Counted from the first letter of the stretch, positions 25,527-35,065 are shown. The stretch: 64,000 bases of DNA from Nocardia aurea (GCF_003123685.1 NZ_QCYJ01000085.1:186001-250000); one strand, 5' to 3'. Translations and numbers: made by a program. Notes: generated from the sequence alone by a model not told the origin.

Positions 25527-25816
25527 GACCTGTCTACCCGCGGATGGCCGCGCGCGAAGCTGTCATGAGGAAACGACGACCTGCCTGCGCCTTCGCTCGG
25601 CGCCGCTGCTGAGGCGCCGCCGATACGCGAGGAGATACCGCCGGTCACCGTGGGCGAATCCACAGCCGTTCCGGGAATGAACGCGGGGATCCGAAGGTTG
25701 ATGCCACTGCGTCGATATGCATACGCAGCGGCATCGTCGCATTTCGGAGCAGTTTCAGTCGTGACGGCGCACGACCCGGGTCGAGTGTCGCGCACTTATC
25801 GGGCCGGGAGGCACAC

Positions 25817-26941
25817 GTGACAAGAACCATCGATACCGCCAGGGCCGGGCAGATTCTCGGCAGGCCGTTCCGTATCGGTGATCTCGCACTGCCCAACCGG
25901 ATCGTCATGGCGCCGATGACGCGCAAATTCTCGCCCGGTGGCGTACCCGACGACGACGTCGTGCGGTACTACGCCCGGCGGGCCGCGGAGGACGTGGGGC
26001 TGATCATCACCGAGGGGACTTTCGTCGGACATCCTTCGGCCGGGATGAGTGACCGGATCCCGCGTTTCTGGGGTGACGACGCGCTCGCGGGCTGGGCCCG
26101 TGTGGTCGCGGGCGTGCACGATGCCGGCGGGAAGATCATTCCGCAACTGTGGCATGTGGGGGTGACCAGGGAAGCGGGCTCGGGGCCGGTCGCCGACGCA
26201 CCGCCGGTGGGCCCCTCCGGTATCGGACTGGACGGCGCGCCCAAGGGTGAGGCGTTGAGCGCGAAGGATATCGACGATGTCGTCACGGCCTTCGTCGACG
26301 CCGCGGCCGCCGCGCAACGCCTCGGCTTCGACGGTCTCGAATTGCACGGTGCGCACGGCTATCTCATCGACCAGTTCCTGTGGGAGCGCACGAATAGGCG
26401 CACGGACGGCTACGGGGGTGACCTGGAGTCGCGCATCCGCTTCGCCGAGGAGATCGTCACCGCCGTGCGCGCCGCGGTGACACCGGAGTTCCCGATCTTC
26501 TTCCGCCTCTCGCAGTGGAAATCCGAGAACTACGACGCCAGGATCGCGGAGAACCCGGCCGAACTCGAGCGCATCCTCACTCCCTTGGCCGAGGCGGGCG
26601 TGGACGTGTTCCACGCGTCGACTCGTCGCTACTGGCTCCCGGAATTCGACGGCAGCGAGCTGAACCTGGCCGGCTGGACCAAGAAGCTGACCGGAAAGCC
26701 CTCGATCACCGTCGGTTCGGTCGGCCTGGACAAGGAATTCGTCGGCCCCGCCGGGAGGGCATCCGAAAGCGCGGTGACCGGTATCGAGGAATTGCTCGAC
26801 CGGGCCGAGCGCGACGAATTCGATCTGGTCGCGGTCGGCCGAGCCTTGATCGCCGATGCCGAGTGGGCGCGCAAGACGCTGACCGGGCGGTCGGAGGATG
26901 TGCTGCCGTACAGCGTTGAGCACCTGTCCTCGCTGCATTAG
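25817..26941 (+). CDS. Old yellow enzyme (NADH:flavin oxidoreductase)
   Basis: 374-aa FMN TIM-barrel ene-reductase: NRIVMAPMTRKFSPGG at the N-terminus, the active-site pair in ELHGAHGYLIDQFL (His and His/Asn-type region), the substrate-loop motif RTDGYGGDLESRIRFAEEIV, and the C-terminal phosphate-binding ITVGSVGLDKEF and LVAVGRALIADAEW. It reduces activated C=C bonds with NAD(P)H. A truncated TetR gene follows directly, and OYE genes are often paired with a TetR repressor, so local control has probably been lost here. Confidence 0.92.
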   Translation: MTRTIDTARAGQILGRPFRIGDLALPNRIVMAPMTRKFSPGGVPDDDVVRYYARRAAEDVGLIITEGTFVGHPSAGMSDRIPRFWGDDALAGWARVVAGVHDAGGKIIPQLWHVGVTREAGSGPVADAPPVGPSGIGLDGAPKGEALSAKDIDDVVTAFVDAAAAAQRLGFDGLELHGAHGYLIDQFLWERTNRRTDGYGGDLESRIRFAEEIVTAVRAAVTPEFPIFFRLSQWKSENYDARIAENPAELERILTPLAEAGVDVFHASTRRYWLPEFDGSELNLAGWTKKLTGKPSITVGSVGLDKEFVGPAGRASESAVTGIEELLDRAERDEFDLVAVGRALIADAEWARKTLTGRSEDVLPYSVEHLSSLH

Positions 26942-27040
26942 CCTGCCGCGAATACCGAATGTGCCGCGAACCTGCCGTGCGTGCCGGTGGGGCGGCACGG
27001 CTGGCTTCGTGGTGACTTCTGTTGTGTGAGAAGAAGTTCT

Positions 27041-27487
27041 CGGCATTTCCCGACCCGAGCCCAGCTGATCTCGGCCGTCTACGCCGAGCGGATCGGTGCG
27101 CTGTGCGCTCTGGCGGTCGACATGCGGGCCCGCGAACCCGCGGGCGCCGCGTTGCTCCGCTGGTTGCGTGCGGTCATCGACGATCTCGCCGCTGGTCGTG
27201 GCCTGCGTGAAGCGTTCGTCGACGCACACCAACTCCGCGATGGGCAACCGTCGCCCGAAGTCGAGCAGTGGCATCGCCTCACCGATGCCGCCGTCGAACC
27301 GCTGCTGGCCGATGCCGAAGCGGCAGGGGTGATCAGAACGGACCTGCGCGTCGACGAACTGATGGCCTTGGTTTCCGCGGTCGCCCACATCAGCGACGAC
27401 CCCGGCCGGGCACACCGCCTGCTCGAGCTCACACTCGAAGGGCTCATGCTGTCGCGGTCTTCGAACGATGCGGCACCGCGGAACTGA
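27041..27487 (+). pseudogene. TetR-family regulator lacking its DNA-binding domain
   Basis: The readable sequence begins at RHFPTRAQLISAVYAERI, which is the end of the TetR helix-turn-helix (normally preceded by about 40 residues including the recognition helix). It continues through the C-terminal ligand domain to LELTLEGLML. A frame can be opened upstream (MPVGRHGW from 26981), but it has no HTH sequence. The 5' portion has been deleted or replaced. It sits just after the old yellow enzyme gene it may once have controlled. Confidence 0.65.
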
Positions 27488-27508
27488 CACCGGACAGCTC
27501 CCGGTCGG

Positions 27509-28830
27509 TCAGCCGACGGCGACGTGGTGAACACCGTGGGGTAGCGGGATCCGTTGCACGGGAGTCAGACCCGGTTGCTCGTCGGAGCCGACCCGGAATA
27601 TCTCGATTCCCGGCCCCGGGTCCTGCGGGCCGCGTCCCTGGAACACTGTGGCGAGGAAGTATTCGCCGGTGGGGTCGAAGGCGCCGCCTTCGGGCAGGAC
27701 GCCCCGCAGTGGGTAGTCGCCGATCTTGGTCACCGCTCCGGTGGCGCCGTCCATGCGCAGTAGGGTCACCGACGCGTACTCGTCGTAGCCGGGGGAGCCG
27801 GGCGGGAACGCGCTGCCGTGCATGTTGACGGTGGCGATATGCGTGCCGTCGGGGCTGATGGCGAGCCCTTCGGCCGACTTGTCCGTGTCGGCGGTGGCGA
27901 GACCCGATGTCGGCTGGTCGTGCCGGGCTCGCCGAGTCGGATGACGCCGAGTTTCGAGCGGTCCGAGGGCAGTCGGTCGGCGAGGGTGGTGGCGGCGAGG
28001 TCGCGGCCCCAGTCGGAAGTGAGGTAGTGGCGTCCGTCGGGGGTGAAGCGGCCGACGAAAGGATCGGGGCCGGTGCGCACCGGCGCACCCCAGGGTGCCA
28101 CGGCCACCGTGCCGTTCGGCCGCGCGTCGACCGAGAAGAATGCCACGCGGTCCTGGGTGGTGATGTTGACGGCCAGTGCGCGGCCGCCGGGATGCCACTG
28201 GACGTTGGTCGCCAGGACTCCGCCCCTGGGGCCGGGGGAGTTCCCGGTGATGCCGAGGGCCGCCAGGTCGAAGTCCGCAGGCGTGCCGAATGCTGTTCCG
28301 CTCCAAGGGATCAGCTGCAAACGCGTGGCCTCGGCACCGCTGGACACGACGGCGATGTGGTTCCCGTCGGGGCTGACCGCGATGGCCTCCGGCGCCGGGG
28401 CGATGGTCGCCGAGGCGGCGACCGCCATCGTGTTCTCCTCGGAAATACGCACGGCGGCAAGCTGATTCCCCGGCGGCAGTTGTCCCGCCATGGTGTCGCC
28501 GGACCCGCGTCGGCCGAGTCGTTCGGCGACGAAGGCGGTGGAACCGTCGGGGGAGAGGGCGAGGACTTCGGGTGCGGCGGTGACCGAGTTGGAGATTTCG
28601 ATCTCCTGGGTGCGGACGGTGCCGTCGATGATGCCGGTGGTGGTCAACAGGTCGCGGTGACCGGCCTCGGCGGGCGGGAGGATGCCGTCGGCGTAGGTGC
28701 TCGCGAGGTAGTCGCCGTCGGAGATCGCGACGACGCGGTCGAGGGTGAGGCCGGTCGTGGGATCGCCGGATCCGCACGCGGCGACCACACCTGCGGCCAG
28801 ACAGAGGCTGAGGGCTTTCATTCCGGTCAT
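27509..28830 (-). pseudogene. Lipoprotein with beta-propeller/lactonase-like repeats, frameshifted
   Basis: Starts at ATG 28830 with a lipoprotein signal (MTGMKALSLCLAAGVVAACGSG, lipobox VAAC). It reads through propeller-like repeats with SPDGNHIAVV-type motifs (LALSPDGSTAFVAERLG, IAVSPDGNHIAVVSS, GRFTPDGRHYLTSDWGRD). At about 27900-27930, after GVIRLGEPGTT, homology continues in another frame (GLATADTDKSAEGLAISPDGTHIATVN to the stop at 27509). A net loss of one base (or gain of two) explains it. The intact form would be a secreted lipid-anchored YncE/lactonase-like protein of about 440 aa. Sequencing error is possible. It is divergent from a LysR gene and shares its operator. Confidence 0.65.
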
Positions 28831-28849
28831 AGGCCCAGTGTTGGCGCGA

Positions 28850-28906
28850 CTGTGATCGTATTTCAATCGGTATATCGGACGCTGTGATAGTGAAATACGA
28901 TCACAG
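28850..28906. promoter_or_regulatory. Perfect 16-bp inverted repeat in LysR divergent promoter
   Basis: CTGTGATCGTATTTCA (28850-28865) is exactly complementary to TGAAATACGATCACAG (28891-28906), with 25 bases between. The left arm lies 20 bases upstream of the lipoprotein ATG (28830, leftward) and the right arm ends one base before the LysR GTG at 28908. LysR proteins usually bind such sites in the divergent promoter. A shared operator controlling both genes is very likely. Confidence 0.7.
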
Positions 28907-28907
28907 C

Positions 28908-29792
28908 GTGGATCTTCGGTCGATCGAATGCTTCCTTCGGGTGGCGCAGACGCTGCATTTCGGGCGGGCGGCCTCGGAGTTGCACCTGAGCCAGCCGGCG
29001 CTGAGTCAACGGATCCGGACTCTCGAACGTGATGTCGGCGCTGTTCTGCTCGATCGCGATCGTCGCGGTGTCCGGCTGACCGAGGCCGGACAGGCCTTCA
29101 TCGAGCCCGCGAAAGCCGCTGTCGCACAGGGGGAGCGAGCCGCCGATGCCGCCCGCCGTGCCGCGCGGGGGCTGCACGGGCGACTGCGTCTCGGGTTCAC
29201 CGTGATCGCCTCCTACACGGCATTGCCCGGGGCGATCCAGGCGTTTCGGCACGCCTGTCCGCAAGTGACCCTCGACCTGCTCGAAATCAATTCCCCCGCG
29301 GTGGAAGCGGCGCTCGATCGCGGCGAGATCGACCTCGGCGTACTGCACCCGCCCCTGGAACGTTCTCATCTGCGAACTCGCGCACTGCCCGACGAACCGT
29401 TCGTCCTGGCGATTCCGGCGGGACATCGTCTGGCCGGGCTGTCGAGTATCGGCTTCGCCGATCTGGCGGGAGAACCGATGCTCGCCGCCCCGCGCAACGT
29501 CGGCCCCGTCCTGTTCGACGCCGTGACCTCGTGTCTGCGCTCCGCCGGTGTCGAACCCAGGATCGTGCAGGAAGCCACGCCGGTGACCACACTGGCGGGC
29601 CTGGTCGCCGCGGGCGCGGGGATCGGATTCGTGACCCGAGGGGTGGCGGCGGCGACTCGTCCCGGCGTCGTGTTCCGTGAGGTGGCGGGCGCGCCCGCCG
29701 TGCCGTTGGCGATCGCCTGGGCCGAATCCGGCAATTCGGCGATAGGCCAACGCTTTCTCGATGTGGCGGAAGCTCATTTCTCGGCGGTGTGA
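28908..29792 (+). CDS. LysR-family transcriptional regulator
   Basis: 294-aa regulator with an N-terminal winged helix (DLRSIECFLRVAQTLHFGRAASELHLSQPALSQRIRTLE) and a periplasmic-binding-like effector domain (GRLRLGFTVIASYTALPGAI, IDLGVLHPPL). The start is placed at GTG 28908 because DLRSIECFL is the normal LysR N-terminus. Earlier in-frame GTGs at 28884 and 28890 would translate the right arm of the inverted repeat. It is divergent from the frameshifted lipoprotein gene; the effector is unknown. Confidence 0.9.
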   Translation: MDLRSIECFLRVAQTLHFGRAASELHLSQPALSQRIRTLERDVGAVLLDRDRRGVRLTEAGQAFIEPAKAAVAQGERAADAARRAARGLHGRLRLGFTVIASYTALPGAIQAFRHACPQVTLDLLEINSPAVEAALDRGEIDLGVLHPPLERSHLRTRALPDEPFVLAIPAGHRLAGLSSIGFADLAGEPMLAAPRNVGPVLFDAVTSCLRSAGVEPRIVQEATPVTTLAGLVAAGAGIGFVTRGVAAATRPGVVFREVAGAPAVPLAIAWAESGNSAIGQRFLDVAEAHFSAV

Positions 29793-29882
29793 CGGCCGAA
29801 CTCCCGATGCGACGTGCGGCGGGTGCGCGCCCTGCGGAGCGTTGTCCTGCTGAGGATTTCGCGGCGGGATAGTCTCGGTCCG

Positions 29883-30635
29883 GTGCCGTTCACCCTCGCC
29901 CACCCGGCCGCAGCGCTCCTGTTCGGTCGTCACCTGCCTCTCGCGGCGCTCGTGGCGGGCACCATGGCACCGGATGTGGTCTACTACCTGCCGTTGTCGC
30001 CGCCCGTGTCGACACATGCGACAGCGGCACTGCCGGGGTGGGATCTGCTGTTCGGATTCACGCTGCTCGCGATCTTCCGCCTCACCGTGAATCCGCTGCT
30101 CGCGCTCGCCCCGTCCGGGCTTCGTCGGCGAATCCCCGCGTTCGACAGCGGGTTTCGATCGCCTGCGGAATGGGTGACAGCGGCTGTCGCGATCGTCGTC
30201 GGCGCGGGGACGCATCTGGCATGGGACGCGTTCACCCAGACCGACGGTATGGCGGTGCGGCATTGGGCGTGGTTGCGGGTCGGCGTCGTCGAACCGCACA
30301 AGCTCTACAACGTGATCGGATACCTGTCATCGATCGGCGGGATGGTGCTCGTGGGGGTGGTGGCCGTGCGCTGGTACCGGCGTGCCCCCGTGATCCGGAC
30401 CGTCGATCCGTCCCCCACGTGGCGGAGTCTCGCACTGCCCACGATCGTGGTGTTCGCGATCATGGGCGGGGTGGTGGCGGCCGGCGGTGGTCACGACAGC
30501 GGGTACGACGCTGTCCGGGCCTGTCTCATCGGCGCGGTCCGAGGCGGTGTGGTCGCGGTCATGATCTACGCGGCGGCCTGGCACCTCGTGGCGGCACCCG
30601 GCCGGGCCGATCGACCGATTCAGCAGCGGCGGTAG
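29883..30635 (+). CDS. DUF4184-like integral membrane protein
   Basis: 250-aa membrane protein opening with PFTLAHPAAALLFGRHLPLAALVAGTMAPD, the His- and Asp-containing N-terminus of the DUF4184 family, with about six further hydrophobic segments and a His in GAGTHLAWDAFTQTDG. These proteins resemble membrane-bound metal-dependent hydrolases but have no proven function. The start at GTG 29883 is chosen because it gives the conserved VPFTLAHP beginning. Its end overlaps the convergent hypothetical gene by 16 bases. Confidence 0.75.
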   Translation: MPFTLAHPAAALLFGRHLPLAALVAGTMAPDVVYYLPLSPPVSTHATAALPGWDLLFGFTLLAIFRLTVNPLLALAPSGLRRRIPAFDSGFRSPAEWVTAAVAIVVGAGTHLAWDAFTQTDGMAVRHWAWLRVGVVEPHKLYNVIGYLSSIGGMVLVGVVAVRWYRRAPVIRTVDPSPTWRSLALPTIVVFAIMGGVVAAGGGHDSGYDAVRACLIGAVRGGVVAVMIYAAAWHLVAAPGRADRPIQQRR

Positions 30636-30973
30636 AGCCGCTGACAGGGCAGGGGTTCCATCTCCCCGGTCACGCAATCGTCGACGCTAACCGTGCCGGT
30701 CGGGCGGAGCCTGCGCATCTCGGCGGCGAATTCCGTCGCGGCGGATTCCTCCGCGCGATAGTGCAGTACGGGCATGCCTTCGATGCCGAACTCGACCGAT
30801 ACGTGACGCTCCATGACCGCTACCGATTGTTCTCGTGGGAGATCGTTTGCTCGGTCGAGGCCGATGACCTGTGGCATCCGATGATTCGAACCGATCGGAT
30901 GGTCGGCGAGAGTGTGAGCAACACGCCTCCACTTCGAGATGACTGGCAGTTCCCGGGAACGGGATCGGACCAC
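30620..30973 (-). CDS. Hypothetical protein (up to 117 aa)
   Basis: A 117-codon leftward frame. The C-terminal two thirds (from MERHVSVEFGIEGMPVLHYRAEE to CQRLYRRC) show the strong G/C third-position preference of real genes in this window, while the N-terminal third is less convincing, so the true start may be an internal ATG. Several cysteines occur near the end. No domain recognised. The 167 bases between it and the betaine-type transporter hold no supported feature. Confidence 0.4.
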   Translation of the reverse strand: MVRSRSRELPVISKWRRVAHTLADHPIGSNHRMPQVIGLDRANDLPREQSVAVMERHVSVEFGIEGMPVLHYRAEESAATEFAAEMRRLRPTGTVSVDDCVTGEMEPLPCQRLYRRC

Positions 30974-31140
30974 GGTAACATGGTTACCAGCAGGCGAACA
31001 GTCGAGCGGGCTGAAACAGGAACATTTCCACTGTCGAAGCGTTGTCCGCCCTGTTCGGGCCGCCGAGTCCGGTCGAACGGCCTCATCATCGGATTTCCTA
31101 CTGTTAGCTGGGCGCGGACTTCGGGGTGACTCCGGCGGTC

Positions 31141-32124
31141 CTACTCGATGAGTCCTTCACTTTTCAACCAGTCGTAGGCCACGTCCGCGGGATCCTCGCC
31201 GTCGATGTCGACGCGACCGTTGAGGTCCTGCATCAGCTGATCGGTGAGACGTTCGGAGATCGTCCCGAGCAGGGTCCGCAGCTGAGGGTACCGGTCGATG
31301 ATCTCGCCGCGCACGACCGCCGTCCCGCTGTAGGGCAGGAAGAACTTCTTGTCGTCGTCGAGGACCACCAGGTTCAGATTCTTGACCCGGCCGTCGGTGG
31401 TGTACACCATGCCGAAATTGCACGGGGAGCTCTTGGCCGTCGCGGTGTAGACGACGCCGGCGTCCATGCGCGTCACGTTGCCGGACGGCACGCCGTTCGG
31501 AGTGTTGTAGGGGATGCCGTACTTTTCCAGCATCGGGATGAAACCGTCGGAGCGGCTGAAGAATTCGTCGTCGACGCAGAAGGTCCGGTCCGGGACGGGG
31601 AGCGCGGCGACATCGGAGAGGGATTTCACCTTCAGGCGGTCGGCGGTCGGGGTGGACGCTCCGAAGGCGTAGGTGTCGTTGAAGTTGGCGGGCGGGAGCC
31701 ACTCCAGGTTGTGATCGCGTTTCTCGACGTCGTGCACCCGCTGCCAGAGTTCGCCCGGGTCCGAGATGGTCTCGGTCTCGTTGTGGTAGTTGACCCAGCC
31801 GGTGCCGGTGTATTCCCACAGCACGTCGGCGTCGCCGTTGAGCTGGGCCTGGCGCGACGAGGCAGATCCCGGCGCGCCGGTCAGGTCGGTGATGTCGGCC
31901 CCCGCCGCGGCCAGGTAGGTCGCGGTGATCTTGCCCAGCAGCACGCCCTCGGTGAAACTCTTCGAGGTGACGGTCAGCTTCGCGCCGTCGAGTGGTTTGT
32001 CGCCGCCGGGCAGGGTCGCGTCGTGGAATGTTCCCGAGGAACTGACCAGTCCGCATCCGGTGAGCGATATCGCCGCGGCGAACGCGCAGAGCAGGGTGAC
32101 AAGTCGGGCTCGTCGCGATCTCAT
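31141..32124 (-). CDS. Glycine betaine/choline-type ABC transporter substrate-binding lipoprotein
   Basis: 327-aa lipoprotein with a signal (LVTLLCAFAAAISLTGCGLV, lipobox LTGC) and an OpuAC/OsmF-type binding fold: KLTVTSKSFTEGVLLGKITATYL, QLNGDADVLWEYTGTGWVNYH, VYTTDGRVKNLNLVVLDDDKKFFLPY. It binds quaternary ammonium compounds in the periplasm-equivalent space. It is the last gene of a leftward four-gene operon (permease, ATPase, permease, binding protein), overlapping the preceding permease by ATGA. Confidence 0.9.
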   Translation of the reverse strand: MRSRRARLVTLLCAFAAAISLTGCGLVSSSGTFHDATLPGGDKPLDGAKLTVTSKSFTEGVLLGKITATYLAAAGADITDLTGAPGSASSRQAQLNGDADVLWEYTGTGWVNYHNETETISDPGELWQRVHDVEKRDHNLEWLPPANFNDTYAFGASTPTADRLKVKSLSDVAALPVPDRTFCVDDEFFSRSDGFIPMLEKYGIPYNTPNGVPSGNVTRMDAGVVYTATAKSSPCNFGMVYTTDGRVKNLNLVVLDDDKKFFLPYSGTAVVRGEIIDRYPQLRTLLGTISERLTDQLMQDLNGRVDIDGEDPADVAYDWLKSEGLIE

Positions 32125-32858
32125 GAGACTCCTCGCGGTGTCGCGGCCAGTTCGACGAGTCGACCGAGCCAATCGATGATCAGCGCGAGCAGTCCGACGA
32201 GGATGGCGCCGGAGATGAGCAGTTTCGGCAGGAAGAGCGTAACGCCGGTCGTGATCAGGGTGCCCAGGCTCGTCGCGCCGATGAATGTGCTCAGTGTCGC
32301 GGTGCCGACCAGGATGACCAGCGCGGTGCGCACACCGTTGAGGATCACCGGGACCGCGAGTGGTAGTTCGACCTGGAACAACGTCCTGGCGCCCGAATAG
32401 CCGATGCCGCGCGAGGCCTCGATCGTGCGCTGGTCGACCTGCCTGAGCCCGACGATGGTGTTCTGCAGGATGGGCAGGATCGCGTAGACGACCAGGCCGA
32501 CGATCGCGGTGCGGAAACCGGTGCCGAGCCAGAAGGTGAACAGCACCAGCAGACCGACGGCGGGCGCGGCCTGGCCGATATTGGCGATATTGACCGCGAT
32601 CGGTTCGAACCGCTTCAACGCAGGCCGGGTCAACGCGATACCGAGCGGAATCGCGACGACGACCACGATCACGGTCGCGACCACGGTCAGTCTGACGTGT
32701 TCGAGGATGGTGGTCCGGAGGTTGTCCCAGCCCAGCGATGCCTGCTCGGTCGCGGTGAATTCCTGGGACCGGTACCAGAAGATGTAGCCGATGCCGACGA
32801 CGAGAATGATGATCGGCTCGAACCACACGTCGATCGGGACGCGGCGCAACCGGTTCAT
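32121..32858 (-). CDS. Glycine betaine/choline-type ABC transporter permease
   Basis: 245-aa inner-membrane permease of the OpuB/OpuC class, about six helices, with an extended N-terminus (FEPIIILVVGIGYIFWYRSQEF) and the EAA region GLRQVDQRTIEASRGIGYSGARTLFQVELPLAVPVILNGVRTAL. Overlaps both neighbours by four bases (ATGA), so the operon is tightly coupled. It pairs with the second permease at 34135. Confidence 0.9.
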   Translation of the reverse strand: MNRLRRVPIDVWFEPIIILVVGIGYIFWYRSQEFTATEQASLGWDNLRTTILEHVRLTVVATVIVVVVAIPLGIALTRPALKRFEPIAVNIANIGQAAPAVGLLVLFTFWLGTGFRTAIVGLVVYAILPILQNTIVGLRQVDQRTIEASRGIGYSGARTLFQVELPLAVPVILNGVRTALVILVGTATLSTFIGATSLGTLITTGVTLFLPKLLISGAILVGLLALIIDWLGRLVELAATPRGVS

Positions 32859-34138
32859 GACTGTCCGGCCGATCCGGGGCCCTCGTCGGCGGCGATCACC
32901 GGTGTCGGTGTGGGATCGCTGCCGTCGACGTAGGTCTCGTAGGACGGGTCCTCCCCGTCGGAGTGCCCTTCGGCGAGTTTGTCGCGGATCACCTCGGTCA
33001 CCGAGCCGATCCCGAGCGAGCCGAGTACCGCGCCGCGGCCGTCGGTGACCAGGGTCGCGCCCTGGCTGGTCGCCAGCATGGCGTCGAGCGCGTCGTTGAG
33101 GGTCGAGGACTGGGCGACGACGGGTAGCCGCCGATCGAGGAAATCCGAGACCTCCGGCTTACTGGCCAGTTCACCGAGTGTCGGCCAGGACCGCGGCCGC
33201 CCGGCCCCGTCCACGACGACCACCCAGCTCTGGCCCGCGGCCTTCGCTCGTTCGATCACCGTCCCGGAGGATTCGCCGACCCGCGCGGTGATCACCTCGT
33301 CGAAGGGCACATCACGAACCCTCGAGACAGTCAGGTACGCCAGTTTCGCGCCGGATCCGACGAACTCCTCCACGAACGGCGTGGCCGGGCTGGTCAGAAT
33401 CTCCTCGGGCCGCGCGTACTGCTCGACGTGGCCGCCCTCGGACAGGATGAGCACCTTGTCACCGAGTTTGGTGGCTTCTTCGAAATCATGGGTGACGATC
33501 ACGATGGTCTTGCCGAGTTCGTGCTGGATCGCGATGAGACTGTCCTGTAGGCGGACCCGGGTGATCGGATCGACCGCGCCGAAAGGCTCGTCCATGAGCA
33601 GCACCGGCGGGTCGGCCGCGAGCGCGCGTGCCACACCCACTCGCTGCTGCTGGCCGCCGGACATGTCCTTGGGCAGCCGGTCGGCGAAGGTGGCGGGGTC
33701 GAGACCGACGAGATCGAGCAGGTATTCGGTCCGTTCGGAGATCCGCTTCTTGTCCCAGCCGAGCACTCGGGGGATCGCGCCGACGTTCTTGGCGACCGTC
33801 CAGTGCGGGAACAGGCCACCGGACTGGATGACGTAGCCGATCGACTGCCGCAGTTTGTCCGGATCCTCCTTGGTGACGTCACGATCGCCGATGAAGATCC
33901 GGCCCTCGGTCGGCTCGATCAGCCGGTTGATCATCTTGAGGGTGGTGGTCTTGCCGCAACCGGACGGACCGACGAACGCGACGATCTCGCCCGCGTCGAT
34001 CTGGAGGTCCAGGCGCTGCACCGCCGGTTTTTCCTGGCCCTTGTAGCGCTTGACCACCGAGTCGAGCCGGATGGAAGCGCCGGTCACGTTCCGCTCGGGG
34101 GCGGCCGGGGCGGGTCTGCTGGTCACAGCGTCGGTCAT
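32855..34138 (-). CDS. Glycine betaine/choline-type ABC transporter ATP-binding protein with CBS domains
   Basis: 427-aa OpuCA/ProV-like ATPase: Walker A GPSGCGKTT, signature MSGGQQQR, Walker B LLMDEPFGAVD, switch His in VTHDFEEA. A C-terminal tandem CBS region (LNDALDAMLATSQGATLVTDGRGAVLGSLGIGSVTEVI) senses ionic strength in OpuA-type systems, which supports osmotic control of uptake. The gene lies between the two permeases with ATGA overlaps on each side. Confidence 0.93.
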   Translation of the reverse strand: MTDAVTSRPAPAAPERNVTGASIRLDSVVKRYKGQEKPAVQRLDLQIDAGEIVAFVGPSGCGKTTTLKMINRLIEPTEGRIFIGDRDVTKEDPDKLRQSIGYVIQSGGLFPHWTVAKNVGAIPRVLGWDKKRISERTEYLLDLVGLDPATFADRLPKDMSGGQQQRVGVARALAADPPVLLMDEPFGAVDPITRVRLQDSLIAIQHELGKTIVIVTHDFEEATKLGDKVLILSEGGHVEQYARPEEILTSPATPFVEEFVGSGAKLAYLTVSRVRDVPFDEVITARVGESSGTVIERAKAAGQSWVVVVDGAGRPRSWPTLGELASKPEVSDFLDRRLPVVAQSSTLNDALDAMLATSQGATLVTDGRGAVLGSLGIGSVTEVIRDKLAEGHSDGEDPSYETYVDGSDPTPTPVIAADEGPGSAGQS

Positions 34139-34779
34139 GACAGTCCCTTTGCGATGGTGAAGCGTCCGAGCAGGACGAGCAGGGCGTCGAACACCAACGC
34201 GATGACGACGATGAGGATGGTGCCTGTCAACGCCATCGCCAGCGCGTTCGCGCCGCCGAGCCGGGACAGGCCGTTGAAGATCAGCGAGCCGAGACCGGGG
34301 CCGAGCACATAGGCCACGATGGCGGCGACACCGACGATCATCTGGGTCGAGACCCTGATGCCGGTGAGGATCACCGGCCAGGCGATCGGCAATTCGACGG
34401 TCAGCAGGATGCGCCGACGCGAGAGCCCGATGCCGCGCGCGGATTCGATGACCGATTCCGGTACCGAGCGCAATCCGACGATCGCGTTACCGATGACGGG
34501 CAGCGCGGCGAAGAACGCCAGCATGATGAACGACGGAACGACGCCGAGTCCGAACGGGACGAGCAACAACGCGAGCAGGGCCAGCGACGGAATCGTCAGG
34601 GCGACGCGGCTCGAGGTCAGCGTGAGGGCCGACACGAGCGGGAGTCGATACACCGCGACCGCGACGAGCACCGCGACGAGTGTTCCGACCAGCACCGTCT
34701 GGAACGCCAGGGACGCGTGCTGATACGTCAGGAACGTCAGAAACTCCCCCCGCCCCTGGATGTAGTTCCATAGATTCAC
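34135..34779 (-). CDS. Glycine betaine/choline-type ABC transporter permease (first gene of operon)
   Basis: 214-aa permease with about six helices and the EAA motif GLRSVPESVIESARGIGLSRRRILLTVELPIAWPVILTG. The start is set at GTG 34779 (VNLWNYIQGRGEFLTFLTYQH), the usual N-terminus of OpuCD-like proteins. Longer frames up to 35040 add basic, non-homologous sequence inside the promoter region. First gene of the leftward osmoprotectant operon. Confidence 0.88.
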   Translation of the reverse strand: MNLWNYIQGRGEFLTFLTYQHASLAFQTVLVGTLVAVLVAVAVYRLPLVSALTLTSSRVALTIPSLALLALLLVPFGLGVVPSFIMLAFFAALPVIGNAIVGLRSVPESVIESARGIGLSRRRILLTVELPIAWPVILTGIRVSTQMIVGVAAIVAYVLGPGLGSLIFNGLSRLGGANALAMALTGTILIVVIALVFDALLVLLGRFTIAKGLS

Positions 34780-35065
34780 GGGATTCCCATCGTCAGCCGA
34801 ATACCGGTCGAGATTTCCTTGCCGAGGATCACCGGACGCGCAGCCGTCGAAGACTAATCGAATCCACGTGTCCACTCCGTACGGCGCGCGGGGTGCCGAT
34901 CGCCGATCTTGTCCAGCTTTTCCCGCGATCGCGAACGCGAAACAAATTCGGCCTCTCGCTCGAACCGGACGGACATCAGACATAACCGCCGGGCCACGGG
35001 CGCGGCCAGTATTACAGTCGGGCTGATCGAAACTCGGCACCGTCGGCGAACGAGAGAAGGTCGCG
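34780..35065. promoter_or_regulatory. Divergent promoter region of the osmoprotectant locus
   Basis: 286 bases between the leftward ABC operon and the rightward aldehyde dehydrogenase gene. It must carry both promoters. I see no strong palindrome, and no regulator gene is adjacent. Confidence 0.35.

Noticed and set aside
24032..25795. 587-codon reverse frame opposite the AI-2E transporter
   Set aside because: Its Arg/His/Gln-rich sequence is the antisense shadow of hydrophobic codons; the rightward membrane protein is clearly real.
28884..28907. Earlier GTG starts (28884, 28890) for the LysR gene
   Set aside because: They would translate the operator arm and add residues before the conserved DLRSIECFL start.
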